NCBI RefSeq assembly: GCF_031951985.1
Contig: NZ_JAVLVU010000001.1
Coordinates: forward strand, 806,001-870,000
Direction: 5' to 3'
Source of the DNA: Mucilaginibacter terrae
Lineage (GTDB): Bacteria; Bacteroidota; Bacteroidia; Sphingobacteriales; Sphingobacteriaceae
DNA: 64,000 bases
Shown here piece by piece: positions 11,138 to 20,882 of this stretch. The position numbers and the translations under genes were made by a program. How positions within the stretch are numbered: position 1 is the first letter of the stretch; every line of letters begins with the position of its first letter. A model generated the notes under the pieces. That model did no database searches. It was not told the origin of the DNA and was given only the letters and a program-made list of their open reading frames with translations.

Positions 11138-13117
11138 ATGATCAACAATTTTAACCGATATCTCAAATTGGGATACGGTTTTTCTTTGTTAATACTTATT
11201 GCAGTAAGCTCGGTATCATACGTAACATTAACTCAGCTGATACATAGTAATGAGTTGGTTTCGCATAGTGGCGAGGTTATGCAAAAGCTCGGAAAACTGC
11301 TCTCAGTTGTTAAAGATGCCGAAACCGGACAGCGTGGTTATCTGCTTACAGGTAAAACCCAATTTTTAGAACCTTATAACGGTGCATACCAAAAAGCAGC
11401 CGATTTTACTGCCGAACTTAAAAACCTTACTGCCGATAATAAAGCACAACAAGCCAATATTGAGACCATACATACAATACTAAAGAAACGGCTCAACATT
11501 TTACAAGAAATCACGGTCAAAAAACTAAAAGATGAAATTATTTCAGCATCAGATCTTGATGCAGGCAAGGCCGCTATGGATGCCCTTAGAGAAGCAGTTG
11601 CCAAGGCTGAGGCTGATGAAAACATATTATTAAAAGAGCGCACAAGTAAGGTTAATTTTTATTCGGATTTAACGCCTTGGTTTATTGTTGGCGCAGGTAT
11701 ATTGGCATTTGTTGTGGTGGTTTACTCTTACAAGAAAGTCACTAACGATATTAGTATAAAAGATGCACTCCGTAGTGAAATAGAAAAAAGCGAGCGGGAA
11801 ACCACTGCTTTAAATGAAGAGCTGACCGCTGCTAACGAAGAACTAACTGCGATGAATGAAGAACTTGCAGCTGCAAGAGAAGAGTTAGTTACCGCTAATG
11901 AACAACTAGAGCAACGGGTTGAAGAACGCACAAAAGAACTGCAAAACAGCCACGAAGAAACTCAGGCCCTCAATGAAGAACTCTCGGCCATGAACGAGGA
12001 ACTTTCGGCTACAAACGAAGATTTAAATAATAGTGAGCATCGTCTTCAGCAAATGGTTGATGAAATTAGCAAGGCTTATGAACATAGCGCCAAACTGGTA
12101 GCCATTGTTGAATCATCAGATGATGCTATTATTGGAAAAGACCTGAATGGTATTGTTACCAGCTGGAACCGGGGTGCCGAAAATATATTTGGTTATGCCG
12201 AAGACGAGATTGTAGGTAAACCTATATTAACACTCATTCCACAAGACCGCCAGCATGAAGAACCTACCATACTTTCACGCTTAAGAAATGGCGAAAAAAT
12301 TGACCATTATGAAACCATACGCCAAACCAAAGACGGAAAGCTGATTGACGTATCATTAACCATATCGCCTATAAAAGATAAAGAAGGCCGTGTTACCGGC
12401 GTTTCTAAAATAGCACGCAACATTACCGAGCAAAAACAAAACGAGCAACGCAAAAACGACTTTATTGGCATGGCAAGCCATGAGTTAAAAACTCCGCTTA
12501 CCTCGCTTAATGCTTTAATACAGGTACTACAACACAGAGAAGCAAAATCGCCCGACACATTTGCTTTTACCGCCTTAAATAAGGCTGCTCAACAATCGCG
12601 TAAAATGACGGCATTAATTAATGGCTTCTTAAATGTATCGAGGTTAGAGTCGGGCAAGTTAAATATTGATAAGCACCAATTTGATTTGCAGGAATTGATT
12701 AGCGAAAGTATTAACGATATGCGCCTAACCGTTACCAGTCATCAATTTATATTTGAACATGGCAATCCTATAAAGATCATTGCCGACCGCGATAAAATTG
12801 GTTCAGTAATTTCAAACCTCCTATCCAACGCTGTCAAATATTCGCCACGAGGTGAAAGTGTTGTTGTTGAAACACAGATAAATGATGATGAGGTATGGGT
12901 AAGTGTAAAAGATGAAGGTATGGGTATTAAACCCCAGGATAAGGAAAAGCTATTTGAACGTTATTACAGGGTAAATTCCGACCATACTAAATACATATCG
13001 GGTTTTGGCGTAGGCTTGTATTTAAGTGCCGAAATTATAAAACAACACCAGGGCCGTATTTGGGTTGATAGCGAAAAAGGAATTGGTTCTACATTTTGGT
13101 TTACATTACCTTTATAA
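11138..13117 (+). CDS. Membrane histidine kinase: CHASE3 - coiled coil - PAS - HisKA - HATPase
   Basis: 659 residues. Two membrane helices (about 11-33 and 181-197) flank a CHASE3 sensory domain with the characteristic AETGQRGYLLTG (residues 61-72). Then a long coiled coil (about 210-320) with repeated NEEL-x-A heptads, a PAS domain (about 320-432, ESSDDAIIGKDLNGIVTSWN), HisKA with phospho-acceptor His448 (GMASHELKTPLTSL) and a HATPase domain (SNLLSNAVKYSP, DEGMGIK, GFGVGLYLS). No response regulator is adjacent, so its partner is unknown. Divergent from katG across 232 bp, which may indicate shared regulation but this is only positional. Confidence 0.93.
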   Translation: MINNFNRYLKLGYGFSLLILIAVSSVSYVTLTQLIHSNELVSHSGEVMQKLGKLLSVVKDAETGQRGYLLTGKTQFLEPYNGAYQKAADFTAELKNLTADNKAQQANIETIHTILKKRLNILQEITVKKLKDEIISASDLDAGKAAMDALREAVAKAEADENILLKERTSKVNFYSDLTPWFIVGAGILAFVVVVYSYKKVTNDISIKDALRSEIEKSERETTALNEELTAANEELTAMNEELAAAREELVTANEQLEQRVEERTKELQNSHEETQALNEELSAMNEELSATNEDLNNSEHRLQQMVDEISKAYEHSAKLVAIVESSDDAIIGKDLNGIVTSWNRGAENIFGYAEDEIVGKPILTLIPQDRQHEEPTILSRLRNGEKIDHYETIRQTKDGKLIDVSLTISPIKDKEGRVTGVSKIARNITEQKQNEQRKNDFIGMASHELKTPLTSLNALIQVLQHREAKSPDTFAFTALNKAAQQSRKMTALINGFLNVSRLESGKLNIDKHQFDLQELISESINDMRLTVTSHQFIFEHGNPIKIIADRDKIGSVISNLLSNAVKYSPRGESVVVETQINDDEVWVSVKDEGMGIKPQDKEKLFERYYRVNSDHTKYISGFGVGLYLSAEIIKQHQGRIWVDSEKGIGSTFWFTLPL

Positions 13118-13230
13118 ACAGTATAACACCCTATTAAAGGGATATTTTATAGAGATGCCTATCTCAATTTAGGCTTTATACCACATGGTCTTAATGTTGT
13201 TCCTGAAAAACATTAATAAAAAACATCTAC

Positions 13231-13803
13231 ATGAAAAAACTTATCATGTGCCTGCTGGCCTTAAGCTTTACAGCCGCTGTTGCACAAGACGCCCCGATTA
13301 TTCAGAAAGATTTTCAAACTATTATTGGCTATACCCGCAAACTCGAAATTGATAAAATACTGGATATGACCTATCCGCCGATGTTTAAACTGATGCCAAA
13401 AGAACAAATGAGTGCTATGGCAAAAGGAGTATTAACCGGTATGGGCATTAAAACTATTTATGAGGAAGTGCCAGTTGGTTTAAAGCTTAGTCCTTTAAAA
13501 AAGTTAAGCAATGCCACCATTTGTTTAGGTAAGTATAACCAAAGCATGATACTGGAATCAACCCAACCTTCATTGGTTGATATGATAGCCAAGGCCAAAA
13601 TGAAAGATAATACCATTGAAAAACTGGCTCCTGGTAAAGTTCGCATTAAAGGCACTAACTACCTGTTGGCCATTAAGGATGCCAACACCAACGGCACCTG
13701 GAAATATTTAAGATATGATGACGAGGATGTTGAGACCAACGCTAAAATTCTACCTAAAGAAATATCCACTAATGTAGCATTGATGAAAGCAGCATTAAAG
13801 TAA
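13231..13803 (+). CDS. Small exported protein of unknown function
   Basis: 190 residues, cleavable signal peptide (MKKLIMCLLALSFTAAVAQ). The mature part (KDFQTIIGYTRKLEIDKILDM..YPPMFKLMPKEQM) resembles small exported Bacteroidetes proteins predicted to adopt an SnoaL/NTF2-like or lipocalin-like fold, but I do not recognise a named family. No catalytic motif stands out. It follows the histidine kinase by 113 bp and ends at a strong terminator; it is probably its own transcription unit or the tail of the kinase unit. Confidence 0.8.
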   Translation: MKKLIMCLLALSFTAAVAQDAPIIQKDFQTIIGYTRKLEIDKILDMTYPPMFKLMPKEQMSAMAKGVLTGMGIKTIYEEVPVGLKLSPLKKLSNATICLGKYNQSMILESTQPSLVDMIAKAKMKDNTIEKLAPGKVRIKGTNYLLAIKDANTNGTWKYLRYDDEDVETNAKILPKEISTNVALMKAALK

Positions 13804-13815
13804 TATTTAAAAACC

Positions 13816-13865
13816 AAACGCCACTTAGCAAACCTATTATTGGTTAATTAAGTGGCGTTTTTATT
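13816..13865 (+). terminator. Terminator after the 13231 gene
   Basis: 12-bp perfect stem (13816-13827 with 13849-13860, core AACGCCACTTA/TAAGTGGCGTT) followed by TTTTTATT. Confidence 0.75.
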
Positions 13866-13993
13866 AAATCATATTAGTACGTCACGCTATCTGTCCTTTT
13901 ATTTTTATCACCATTAAGGTTAATAAGCAAAGCAGTAGCCAAGCCTCTACCCTGATTCTCGTCACAGGTTTTGAATTTGCTTAAATACTTGAT

Positions 13994-14356
13994 TCACTTA
14001 TCTCTCAATATCTTTTCCATCTTTCTACCTTTAGCCAGTTCATCAACCAGTTTATCTAAATACCTTACCTGTTTCGTTAAGGGGTTTTCAATATCCTCAA
14101 TGCGGTAACCGCAGATAGTGCCGGTAATGAGGTGGGCATTGGGATTAAGCGTGGCCTTCTCAAAAAACGTTTTAAAAGTTACCTTCTCATTAATTAGCTG
14201 CTGCAATTTAGCATCATCAAAACCGGTTAGCCAAGTTATTACCTGGTGCAATTCTTCTTTGGTTCTGCCTTTCTTTTCAACCTTGGTAACGTACATGGGG
14301 TAAACCGAGGCAAAAGTCATATTAGCTATGCGCTCATTGTGGGTATCGGTGGTCAT
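13994..14356 (-). CDS. DUF2200-family protein
   Basis: 120 residues, cytoplasmic. Matches the DUF2200 pattern as I know it: an N-terminal MTFASVYPMYVTKVEKKGRTKEEL-type opening, then VITWLTGFD, an FKTFFE..A.LNPNA.LITGTICGYR core and a C-terminal RYLDKLVDELAKGRKMEKIL. The family has no established biochemical function. It is a single gene on the minus strand between two plus-strand exported-protein genes. Confidence 0.8.
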   Translation of the reverse strand: MTTDTHNERIANMTFASVYPMYVTKVEKKGRTKEELHQVITWLTGFDDAKLQQLINEKVTFKTFFEKATLNPNAHLITGTICGYRIEDIENPLTKQVRYLDKLVDELAKGRKMEKILRDK

Positions 14357-14521
14357 AATATAAGCTTATAACCACTAAATAAAGCAATTTTCACTATTGG
14401 ATAGATGCTCATTTCTTATATTTTAAATAAAATGATAAATTGTAGTTAGAGTTAATTTCAAATTACTAATTTAGAATTGTCGACCTGACAGTATAAACCA
14501 ATTATCTTACTCTAAAAATTT

Positions 14522-15196
14522 ATGAATAACTACCAGCGTTTTGCAGTTATATCTGTTGGCTGCTTATTGATGTTTGATATATCTAAAGCTCAAATTCAAT
14601 CAATACCAACACCAACACAGCTAATGTCGATTGAGGTTGACGGTGTACGAACCCGGAAGTATGGTAATGTTGATGTTGACGGCTCACCTTTTTTAACCGA
14701 TGGCTGGGCTAATGGTATTGCTACAACTGATAAGGGCGAGAATTTTGAGGGCAGTTTGAGGTATGACATCGTGACCGACCAACTTGTTTTTGCCGGAAAA
14801 GATAGTGTTATGATGCTGTTTAACGCTCCAATTGTACGGTTTACTTTAAGTGATGATACTTATCAAAACGGGTTTCCTGCTGTAGAAGACTGGAAAGACA
14901 AAACCTATTATAAAACCCTTGGAGCGGGTAAAAGCAAAATATTAAAGCACTTTTATAAAAAGAAGATTGAAGTGCGTGATATTGGAGGAATTTCCAACTA
15001 TAAATATGAGGATAACGTGGCTTGCTACTTATTTAAAGACGCTAAAATGGTTAAACTAAAGCCTAATAAAAGCGCTATTATAGCAGCATTAGCCGATAAA
15101 AAATCAGAAGTTGAAGCTTTTGTAAAAAACAATAAGATTGACTTTAAGCAAGATACCGATGTGGCTAAACTCATGAATTATTACAATAGTCTTTAA
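14522..15196 (+). CDS. Exported protein of unknown function
   Basis: 224 residues with a signal peptide (ISVGCLLMFDISKAQ). The mature chain is rich in beta-strand-like segments (FEGSLRYDIVTDQLVF, DSVMMLFNAPIVRFTL) and ends in a charged helix (KSEVEAFVKNNKIDFKQD). This layout, including the use of KSEVEAFVKNNKIDF near the end, is common among uncharacterised Sphingobacteriaceae exported proteins; I cannot give a function. It is followed by a bidirectional terminator. Confidence 0.8.
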   Translation: MNNYQRFAVISVGCLLMFDISKAQIQSIPTPTQLMSIEVDGVRTRKYGNVDVDGSPFLTDGWANGIATTDKGENFEGSLRYDIVTDQLVFAGKDSVMMLFNAPIVRFTLSDDTYQNGFPAVEDWKDKTYYKTLGAGKSKILKHFYKKKIEVRDIGGISNYKYEDNVACYLFKDAKMVKLKPNKSAIIAALADKKSEVEAFVKNNKIDFKQDTDVAKLMNYYNSL

Positions 15197-15210
15197 TTCA
15201 ACCCCGTTAA

Positions 15211-15250
15211 AAATAAATGACCTTTTGTATTTACAAAAGGTCATTTATTT
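15211..15250. terminator. Bidirectional terminator between the 14522 gene and msrB
   Basis: A 19-bp perfect stem (15211-15229 with 15232-15250) with a 2-nt turn, A-rich on one side and T-rich on the other, placed between two convergent genes. Confidence 0.85.
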
Positions 15251-15256
15251 TTTTTA

Positions 15257-15778
15257 TTACTTCACACCTGCCAACGGTTCAAACTCCAACGATACCGAAT
15301 TCATACAAAAACGTTTATAAGTTGGTGCCGGGCCATCGTCAAATATATGGCCTAAGTGTGAGCCGCAACGCGCACAAATTACCTCGGTACGTTCCATACC
15401 AAAAGATTTATCGCTTTTGTATATAACGGCGTCCTTACGCACGGGTTCAAAAAAACTGGGCCAGCCGCATTCGCTGGAAAACTTGGCATCGCTTAAAAAC
15501 AGCTTATTGCCACAAACCGCACAATAATAAGTGCCTTTGGCATTGGCATTCCAGTATTTGCCGGTAAAGGCACGCTCGGTGGCTTGTTCGCGGGCTACGG
15601 CATATAACTCGGGCGATAAAACCTTCTTCCACTCCGCATTGCTTACGTTCAGTTTACGGGTGTCAGAATTAGAGTAATACGGATTTTTGCTATGACCGTT
15701 TTGCGATTTAATTTGCTGCGCAATTGCGCCGGTAAAAAACATCACTAAAGCAGCCGATAATATGATGATCCTCTTCAT
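15257..15778 (-). CDS. msrB: Exported peptide-methionine (R)-S-oxide reductase
   Basis: 173 residues. It reduces methionine-R-sulfoxide in proteins. The signal peptide (ending TGAIAQ) places it in the periplasm. Two CxxC zinc-binding pairs (CAVCG and CARCG) and the catalytic cysteine in RFCMNSVSL are present, along with the fold signature ECGWPSF and HLGHIFDDGP. The exported form fits protection of envelope proteins against oxidants; katG lies 5 kb away but is not linked in an operon. Confidence 0.95.
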   Translation of the reverse strand: MKRIIILSAALVMFFTGAIAQQIKSQNGHSKNPYYSNSDTRKLNVSNAEWKKVLSPELYAVAREQATERAFTGKYWNANAKGTYYCAVCGNKLFLSDAKFSSECGWPSFFEPVRKDAVIYKSDKSFGMERTEVICARCGSHLGHIFDDGPAPTYKRFCMNSVSLEFEPLAGVK

Positions 15779-15974
15779 TTAAATGGGGGGTTACAATAAG
15801 TACATAAACGTATAAGTTACGAAAAATTATAGTTAGCAGATGTTAATCAATTCTAAATGACACGGTGCTGATTTTTTAAAAATTCGATATAAAATTTCAA
15901 TTCGGTTTTACTGCTGACATACTGTTGTCACTCCCCTGCGGTTTCTTTGTATCAAATCAAAAACAACAATCATC

Positions 15975-16484
15975 ATGGAAACTGCACAATTAACCGAAAG
16001 CACCCAACCCGTATTAAGCCCCGACCAGCTTTTTGCCCACTGGCAAGGCCACCGCAACCTAACCCGTAAAACAATTGAGGCTTTTCCGGAGGCTGAATTG
16101 TTTAATCACTCAATTGGCGGCATGCGCACCTTTGCCGAACTGGTAATGGAGATCATAGACCTTACCGGCCCGGGTATTGAAGGTATAGTTACCGGCAAAT
16201 GGAAAACCATGGATGAGCTTTCGCACACCACATGCAATTATCCTAAAACCAAAGAAGGTATACTGGCTGTTTGGGATGAAACCACCCAACTGTTAAATGA
16301 ATTAGCCCCACAGGTTACTACAACCCGCTTAAATCAAACCGAAGCGGCCTTTGGCATGTACGAAGATAAATTGTACTCTACCCTGTTATACTTTATTGAT
16401 AACGAAATTCACCACCGTGCACAAGGTTTTGTTTACCTGCGCTCATTAGGTATAGCACCGCCGCCGTTTTGGGAAAGATTCTAA
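15975..16484 (+). CDS. DinB-like four-helix protein
   Basis: 169 residues, cytoplasmic. The pattern FAHWQGHRNLTRKTIEAFPEAELF..H.I.GMRTFAELVMEI and the C-terminal DNEIHHRAQGFVYLRSLGIAPPPFW match the DinB/YfiT-like metal-binding four-helix family. Candidate metal ligands are the His in LFNHSIGG and the HH pair in EIHHRAQ. Members act as thiol transferases or are of unknown role; nothing here decides which. Single gene followed by a strong terminator. Confidence 0.85.
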   Translation: METAQLTESTQPVLSPDQLFAHWQGHRNLTRKTIEAFPEAELFNHSIGGMRTFAELVMEIIDLTGPGIEGIVTGKWKTMDELSHTTCNYPKTKEGILAVWDETTQLLNELAPQVTTTRLNQTEAAFGMYEDKLYSTLLYFIDNEIHHRAQGFVYLRSLGIAPPPFWERF

Positions 16485-16507
16485 ATATCAACATCCTTTT
16501 AAATCAA

Positions 16508-16545
16508 AAAGCCCCGGTTATTTCATAACCGGGGCTTTAGTAGTA
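16508..16545. terminator. Bidirectional terminator between dinB-like gene and lipoprotein gene
   Basis: 14-bp perfect stem (16508-16521 with 16525-16538, core GCCCCGGTTAT) with a 3-nt loop, A-tract before and T-tract within the stem end. Sits between convergent genes. Confidence 0.85.
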
Positions 16546-16554
16546 TAATAAAAC

Positions 16555-17124
16555 TTATATAGTTTTAAAGAACGACAGCTGATTATAAACCGATGTTTTT
16601 GTACCATCGGCCGAATATGCTGTTGCCCTAACTGAATAGGTTTTGTTAGCACTTAAACCTAACAAAGCTAATTTAACCTGGATGCTACCACCATATACCT
16701 GGGTATTTTCGTAGGTGGTTGGTTGCAATGTATAAGTTATGCTATGATTAATTAACGGGGTAGGTTTTCTATCCGGTAAAGAGGTATCATCAGCACCTTT
16801 CCAGTTGTTAAAATTAACCGTTTTTACTACTACAGAAGTAGCTGATATTGAAGTTCCTTCAATAAACTCTAAGGTAAAACGGCCTGGCGCGGTATTAGTA
16901 GTAGTTGCACCAAAATATAATTGCAATACAGTTGCAATAGTTTGAGGCACTACACCCGATGCGCTGGTAACCAATGTAAAAGGACCTGTTTGGGTATAAC
17001 CTAAGCTACTTAATTGTATAGCGGGTAATTTAGCTTCGGTAGCTGCAACATCAGCTTCCTTTTTGCATGAAAACATAACCAATGTTAACAGTGCAGTTAA
17101 AGCAACGCTAATATATTTTTTCAT
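16555..17124 (-). CDS. Small lipoprotein paired with the TonB-dependent receptor
   Basis: 189 residues. Lipoprotein signal peptide with lipobox VMFSC and KK after the cysteine. The mature part is beta-rich (LQLYFGATTTNTAPGRFTLEF, QVYGGSIQVKLALLGLSANKTYSVRATAYS), suggesting an Ig-like sandwich. It lies 45 bp after the receptor gene at 17170 and is followed by a terminator, so the two form a likely operon; it may be a surface partner of the receptor in the way SusD is for SusC, though it is not a SusD homologue. Confidence 0.8.
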   Translation of the reverse strand: MKKYISVALTALLTLVMFSCKKEADVAATEAKLPAIQLSSLGYTQTGPFTLVTSASGVVPQTIATVLQLYFGATTTNTAPGRFTLEFIEGTSISATSVVVKTVNFNNWKGADDTSLPDRKPTPLINHSITYTLQPTTYENTQVYGGSIQVKLALLGLSANKTYSVRATAYSADGTKTSVYNQLSFFKTI

Positions 17125-17169
17125 TTGTATAATTTTTATGTATTTAACAATTACTTGTATACTTCAATA

Positions 17170-20100
17170 TTAGAATGAGTATCTGGCACCTAACAACATG
17201 CTCCAGGTAGTACCGGTGGTATATAACTTCTGGAATGGAGTGTTTACTAACTGACCGTTGATTTGACGTACGGTATAAGTAGGTACACCGTTTGCATCGA
17301 TGCTTGAGTACTGAAGCGGGCTTGTAGTTGTGAATTGCTTTTGAACACCCCAAACACTGTTAAGTAAGTTAGGTAAGTTAATTACAGTGGCACTAATTTG
17401 TAAAGTGTGTTTTTGACCACCAGACATGATGTAAAACTCTTGTTTCAAGTCGGCATCAACACGGGTGTACCATGGTAAGAAAGCTGCGTTTCTTTCGGCA
17501 TATTTGCCTCTGCGGCTGCTTAAGTATGATGAGTTGTTGATAAACTGATCAAGAGCAGCAGCTTGTTGCTGTGGAGTATAAGTGTAAGTTACACCGTTAA
17601 CTGTTGTAGTGTATTGTGAAAAGTTTAACTCGCTTGCTCTTTTTGGTACATACATTAAATCAGATGATGCATTACCGTCGCCGTTTAAATCACCGTTAAC
17701 AATAAAGCTTGATGCTGTACCTTGTGCCTGACCCTGGAAGAATAAACCAATAGAAGTAGCACCATGCTTAAAGTAGTTAAACTTGTAAGATGCTGAAGCA
17801 ACTATACGGTGAGGAACAAAATTTTGAGAGTTAGCTAACTCAACATCGTTAGTAGTACCTACGTTAGCAGTAGTTGCCCAAACGCTGGCAGCAGTTGAAC
17901 CTGCAGTTGAGAAAGCTTCTTTAGATACAGTGTAAGTATAAGCTACCGAAGCGTTAAAGCCATTGGTAAATGTTTTGTTTAACAAAGCGGTAAATGCAGC
18001 CGAATAACCTTTGTTAGTGTTCTCTAAAGCAACTACTGATAATGCAGGAGAGTTTGGATAGATGTTACGGTCTTGTGCGGTAACAGCATTGTTAGCACCA
18101 GTACCTATGTAACGAGGACGGGTATAATCACCTTCAACAATTACACCGTTAGGGGTTTTTAAGTTAAGGTTACGCATACGTGTAGCGTTAATATCCTTAG
18201 TATAAATAGCCTCTATTGTACCAGTAAAGCCGTTACCTAAGTTTTTATCAGCTGCTAAGTTAGCTCTGAAAACCTGAGGAAATTTAAAGTTACGGTCAAT
18301 TACAACACTTGACGATTGGTAAGTAGTACCTGCTGATTGCGGGAACAAGTTAGCATATACGCTTGGATCAGAAACTAATTTTATGTTTTGCAATTGTGCC
18401 GCAGTAGCTACGCCACCAAAGTTATACATACCACTGTTACTTGGATTGTTAGTTAGGAACACATAAGGTATACGACCTGTGAAAATACCTAAACCACCAC
18501 GTAATACCAATGAATTGTTTTCAAGCATGCTGGCACGGAAACCAACTCTTGGTGAGAATAACCATGATGATTTTGGCCATAAACCTGAGTTATAGGTTTT
18601 CATGCCACCGGTGGTTGAGTTTGGATCAGGGAACTGCAATGCAGATAACTGAGGGTTCTCAATTGGGTTTTCAAGATATATTGGCTTGTCGGCACGTAAA
18701 CCGTAAGTCAACTTAAAGTTGCTGTTTACGTTAAACTCGTCTTGTGCGTATAAGCTAATAGTTCCTACTTTCAGGTTAGCCGAAAATACTTTATCCTGAC
18801 CTGGGACTAATGAGTAATTGTAAGTGAATTGTACCGGAGGTTTGTCGTCAAGAAAATCTTGTAACGAATTGTAAATGTACGAACCTGCAGCACCCGGCAT
18901 AAATGCATTACCTACACGTTGGTACTCATAGCTAATACCACCTGTTAAAGTGTGCTTACCTGCATAGTAGGTAAAGTTATCATACAATGTAGTGGTATTG
19001 TCAATCACATCATTGTATTTAGTATAAGGGTCAGAACCTGCTGTAATGTAATTTACACCTGCACCGTTGAAAATATCAATAGTTGGGAATATCTCACCTT
19101 TAGAAGTACGTGGACTACCATTCTTTTTAAATGTGAATAACAACTGGTTAGACATTTTTGAATTAATAGTACTGTTTAACTCTACAGTACCTGTATGTAC
19201 TTTATTAATGAAACCGTAGTTAGAGTTTTCAAACGCAATAGATTGATTACTGTAACGTGCGTTAGGTAAACCACCTGTATTACGGGTTGACGGCGAACCG
19301 TTAGCACCAGTTACTGTAAATGCAGCATTGTTTGGTGTACTTGTACCGTTTACCTGGTTATCGCTGGTAGCGTTTAGGTAACTGTATTTAACGGTAAGTT
19401 TATTCTTATCGTTAATGTTGTAATCAAACTTAATTAATGCTTTAGTATTTTTAGGCTTAAAAGCAGCAAAGTTATCATAACCACCGGTTTCATAACCAAA
19501 TCTTGTTCTTAATGAGTTAGATACTGCTTGCAGATCGGCAACAGGTGTGCTCGCAATAATACCTAAACCTGATGCACCTGCACCGGTTGGAGAGAAGTTG
19601 ATCCCTGGCTGTGATTGCTCTTCTTTTTCGAAGTTGGCAAAGAAGAACAATTTGTTTTTAATAATTGGACCACCTACAGTTACACCATACGTTTTTTGAG
19701 TTGATTTAGCATTATTTGCGCTAAAATCAACATCACCTATGTTAGTACCATTGAATGATTGGTTTCTGTAAAAACCATAAACCGATCCATGGAAAGTATT
19801 AGTACCGCTTTTAGTAGTGGCGTAAACACCTGCACCGGTAAAGCCTGATTGACGAACGTCAAACGGAGCAATATTTACCGACACCTCATCATAAGCCTCA
19901 ATTGAAATAGGCTGAGCATTACCACCACCTGGTAACAAAGCATCTGATGTACCAAAGGTATTGTTCAGGTTGGCACCATCCACAGTTACACTGTTTAAAC
20001 GGTTTTCACGACCTGCAAAGCTGGTACCGGTTGACTGTGGTGTTAAACGGGTAAAATCGGTTATGCTACGTGAAAATGTAGGTAAAGTAGCTAACTGAGT

Positions 20101-20514
20101 ACGGTTAATGTTGGTACTTGCACCTTGTTTTGCAGTAGCAATACGTTTGGTACCGGTTACAGTAACTGCACCTAATTCAACGCCACCCTGAGTTAAACTT
20201 GAGTTTAACACGTAAGGCTGGCCTAATTGTAAAGTAATATCGGTATAGGTTGCTTTGTTGAAACCAATATAGGTAATATCAACAGTGTAAGGACCACCAA
20301 CACGCATACCTGGCAAGTTGAATAAACCATTGGCATTGGTAGAGGTAGCATAAGTAGTACCTGAAGGTAAGTGCGTTGCCTTGATAGTAACCCCGGCAAG
20401 CGCTTCTCCTTTGGTATCCTTAATGGTACCCGTCATGTTACTCGATGTTACCTGTGCAAAGGTAGCAACGGCAGTAAACAGGAAAAATAACGCGAGAAGT
20501 AAAATTTTCTTCAT
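17170..20514 (-). CDS. Oar-like TonB-dependent receptor with N-terminal carboxypeptidase-like domain
   Basis: 1114 residues. Signal peptide (ATFAQ), then a CarboxypepD_reg-like beta-sandwich (MTGTIKDTKGEALAGVTIKA), a plug region (LGAVTVTGTKRIATAKQGA, SRSITDFTRLTPQSTG, NRLNSVTVDGANLNNTFG) and a long beta-barrel. The plug sequence matches the OmpA-like/Oar group of Bacteroidetes TonB receptors rather than SusC. Substrate is unknown; no SusD partner is present. Its mRNA probably starts about 46 nt upstream at a TAnnTTTG promoter (20566-20573) and reads on into the small lipoprotein gene. Confidence 0.93.
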   Translation of the reverse strand: MKKILLLALFFLFTAVATFAQVTSSNMTGTIKDTKGEALAGVTIKATHLPSGTTYATSTNANGLFNLPGMRVGGPYTVDITYIGFNKATYTDITLQLGQPYVLNSSLTQGGVELGAVTVTGTKRIATAKQGASTNINRTQLATLPTFSRSITDFTRLTPQSTGTSFAGRENRLNSVTVDGANLNNTFGTSDALLPGGGNAQPISIEAYDEVSVNIAPFDVRQSGFTGAGVYATTKSGTNTFHGSVYGFYRNQSFNGTNIGDVDFSANNAKSTQKTYGVTVGGPIIKNKLFFFANFEKEEQSQPGINFSPTGAGASGLGIIASTPVADLQAVSNSLRTRFGYETGGYDNFAAFKPKNTKALIKFDYNINDKNKLTVKYSYLNATSDNQVNGTSTPNNAAFTVTGANGSPSTRNTGGLPNARYSNQSIAFENSNYGFINKVHTGTVELNSTINSKMSNQLLFTFKKNGSPRTSKGEIFPTIDIFNGAGVNYITAGSDPYTKYNDVIDNTTTLYDNFTYYAGKHTLTGGISYEYQRVGNAFMPGAAGSYIYNSLQDFLDDKPPVQFTYNYSLVPGQDKVFSANLKVGTISLYAQDEFNVNSNFKLTYGLRADKPIYLENPIENPQLSALQFPDPNSTTGGMKTYNSGLWPKSSWLFSPRVGFRASMLENNSLVLRGGLGIFTGRIPYVFLTNNPSNSGMYNFGGVATAAQLQNIKLVSDPSVYANLFPQSAGTTYQSSSVVIDRNFKFPQVFRANLAADKNLGNGFTGTIEAIYTKDINATRMRNLNLKTPNGVIVEGDYTRPRYIGTGANNAVTAQDRNIYPNSPALSVVALENTNKGYSAAFTALLNKTFTNGFNASVAYTYTVSKEAFSTAGSTAASVWATTANVGTTNDVELANSQNFVPHRIVASASYKFNYFKHGATSIGLFFQGQAQGTASSFIVNGDLNGDGNASSDLMYVPKRASELNFSQYTTTVNGVTYTYTPQQQAAALDQFINNSSYLSSRRGKYAERNAAFLPWYTRVDADLKQEFYIMSGGQKHTLQISATVINLPNLLNSVWGVQKQFTTTSPLQYSSIDANGVPTYTVRQINGQLVNTPFQKLYTTGTTWSMLLGARYSF

Positions 20515-20565
20515 GCTTTTTGTTTTTGTTTAATGAAACGTTTAAATAGTTTTTAAAATTCAGCA

Positions 20566-20573
20566 CAAAGATA
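20566..20573 (-). promoter_or_regulatory. -7 promoter element for the Oar-like receptor
   Basis: TATCTTTG on the minus strand matches the Bacteroidetes primary-sigma -7 consensus TAnnTTTG; it would start the mRNA about 46 nt before the start codon. No clear -33 TTTG. Confidence 0.5.
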
Positions 20574-20842
20574 ATTACTCACTTCCATTCCTATGTTAAG
20601 TCAATGTTAATAAATATTGGATTTTTTTAACATTCGGTCATTATTTTGTTGATTTATTAAAGATTTTGTTGTCAATTATCGTGTTTGTTTAAAATTCCTT
20701 CAAATAACTATCGGTTTGTTACCATATTTTATTCTGTTATTAATAAATTTTCCAAATTAATGTTAAGTTAGTGTAAACCACTCACTTATTTTCAGAATAA
20801 ATGCGCAGTATGATACCGTTTTATACTGTCATCCTTTTTATT

Positions 20843-20850
20843 TAGATTTG
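20843..20850 (+). promoter_or_regulatory. -7 promoter element for lpdA
   Basis: TAGATTTG matches TAnnTTTG, 32 bp before the start codon. No clear -33 element. Confidence 0.5.
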
Positions 20851-20882
20851 GCCTCAGAACTGAAAAAGAAAAACATAACATA

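Larger units (their letters stand above)
20515..20882. other. 368-bp divergent intergenic region
   Basis: A+T-rich spacer between the TonB receptor (minus) and lpdA (plus). It holds one TAnnTTTG promoter for each direction (listed separately). I see no further gene, RNA or repeat. Confidence 0.6.
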
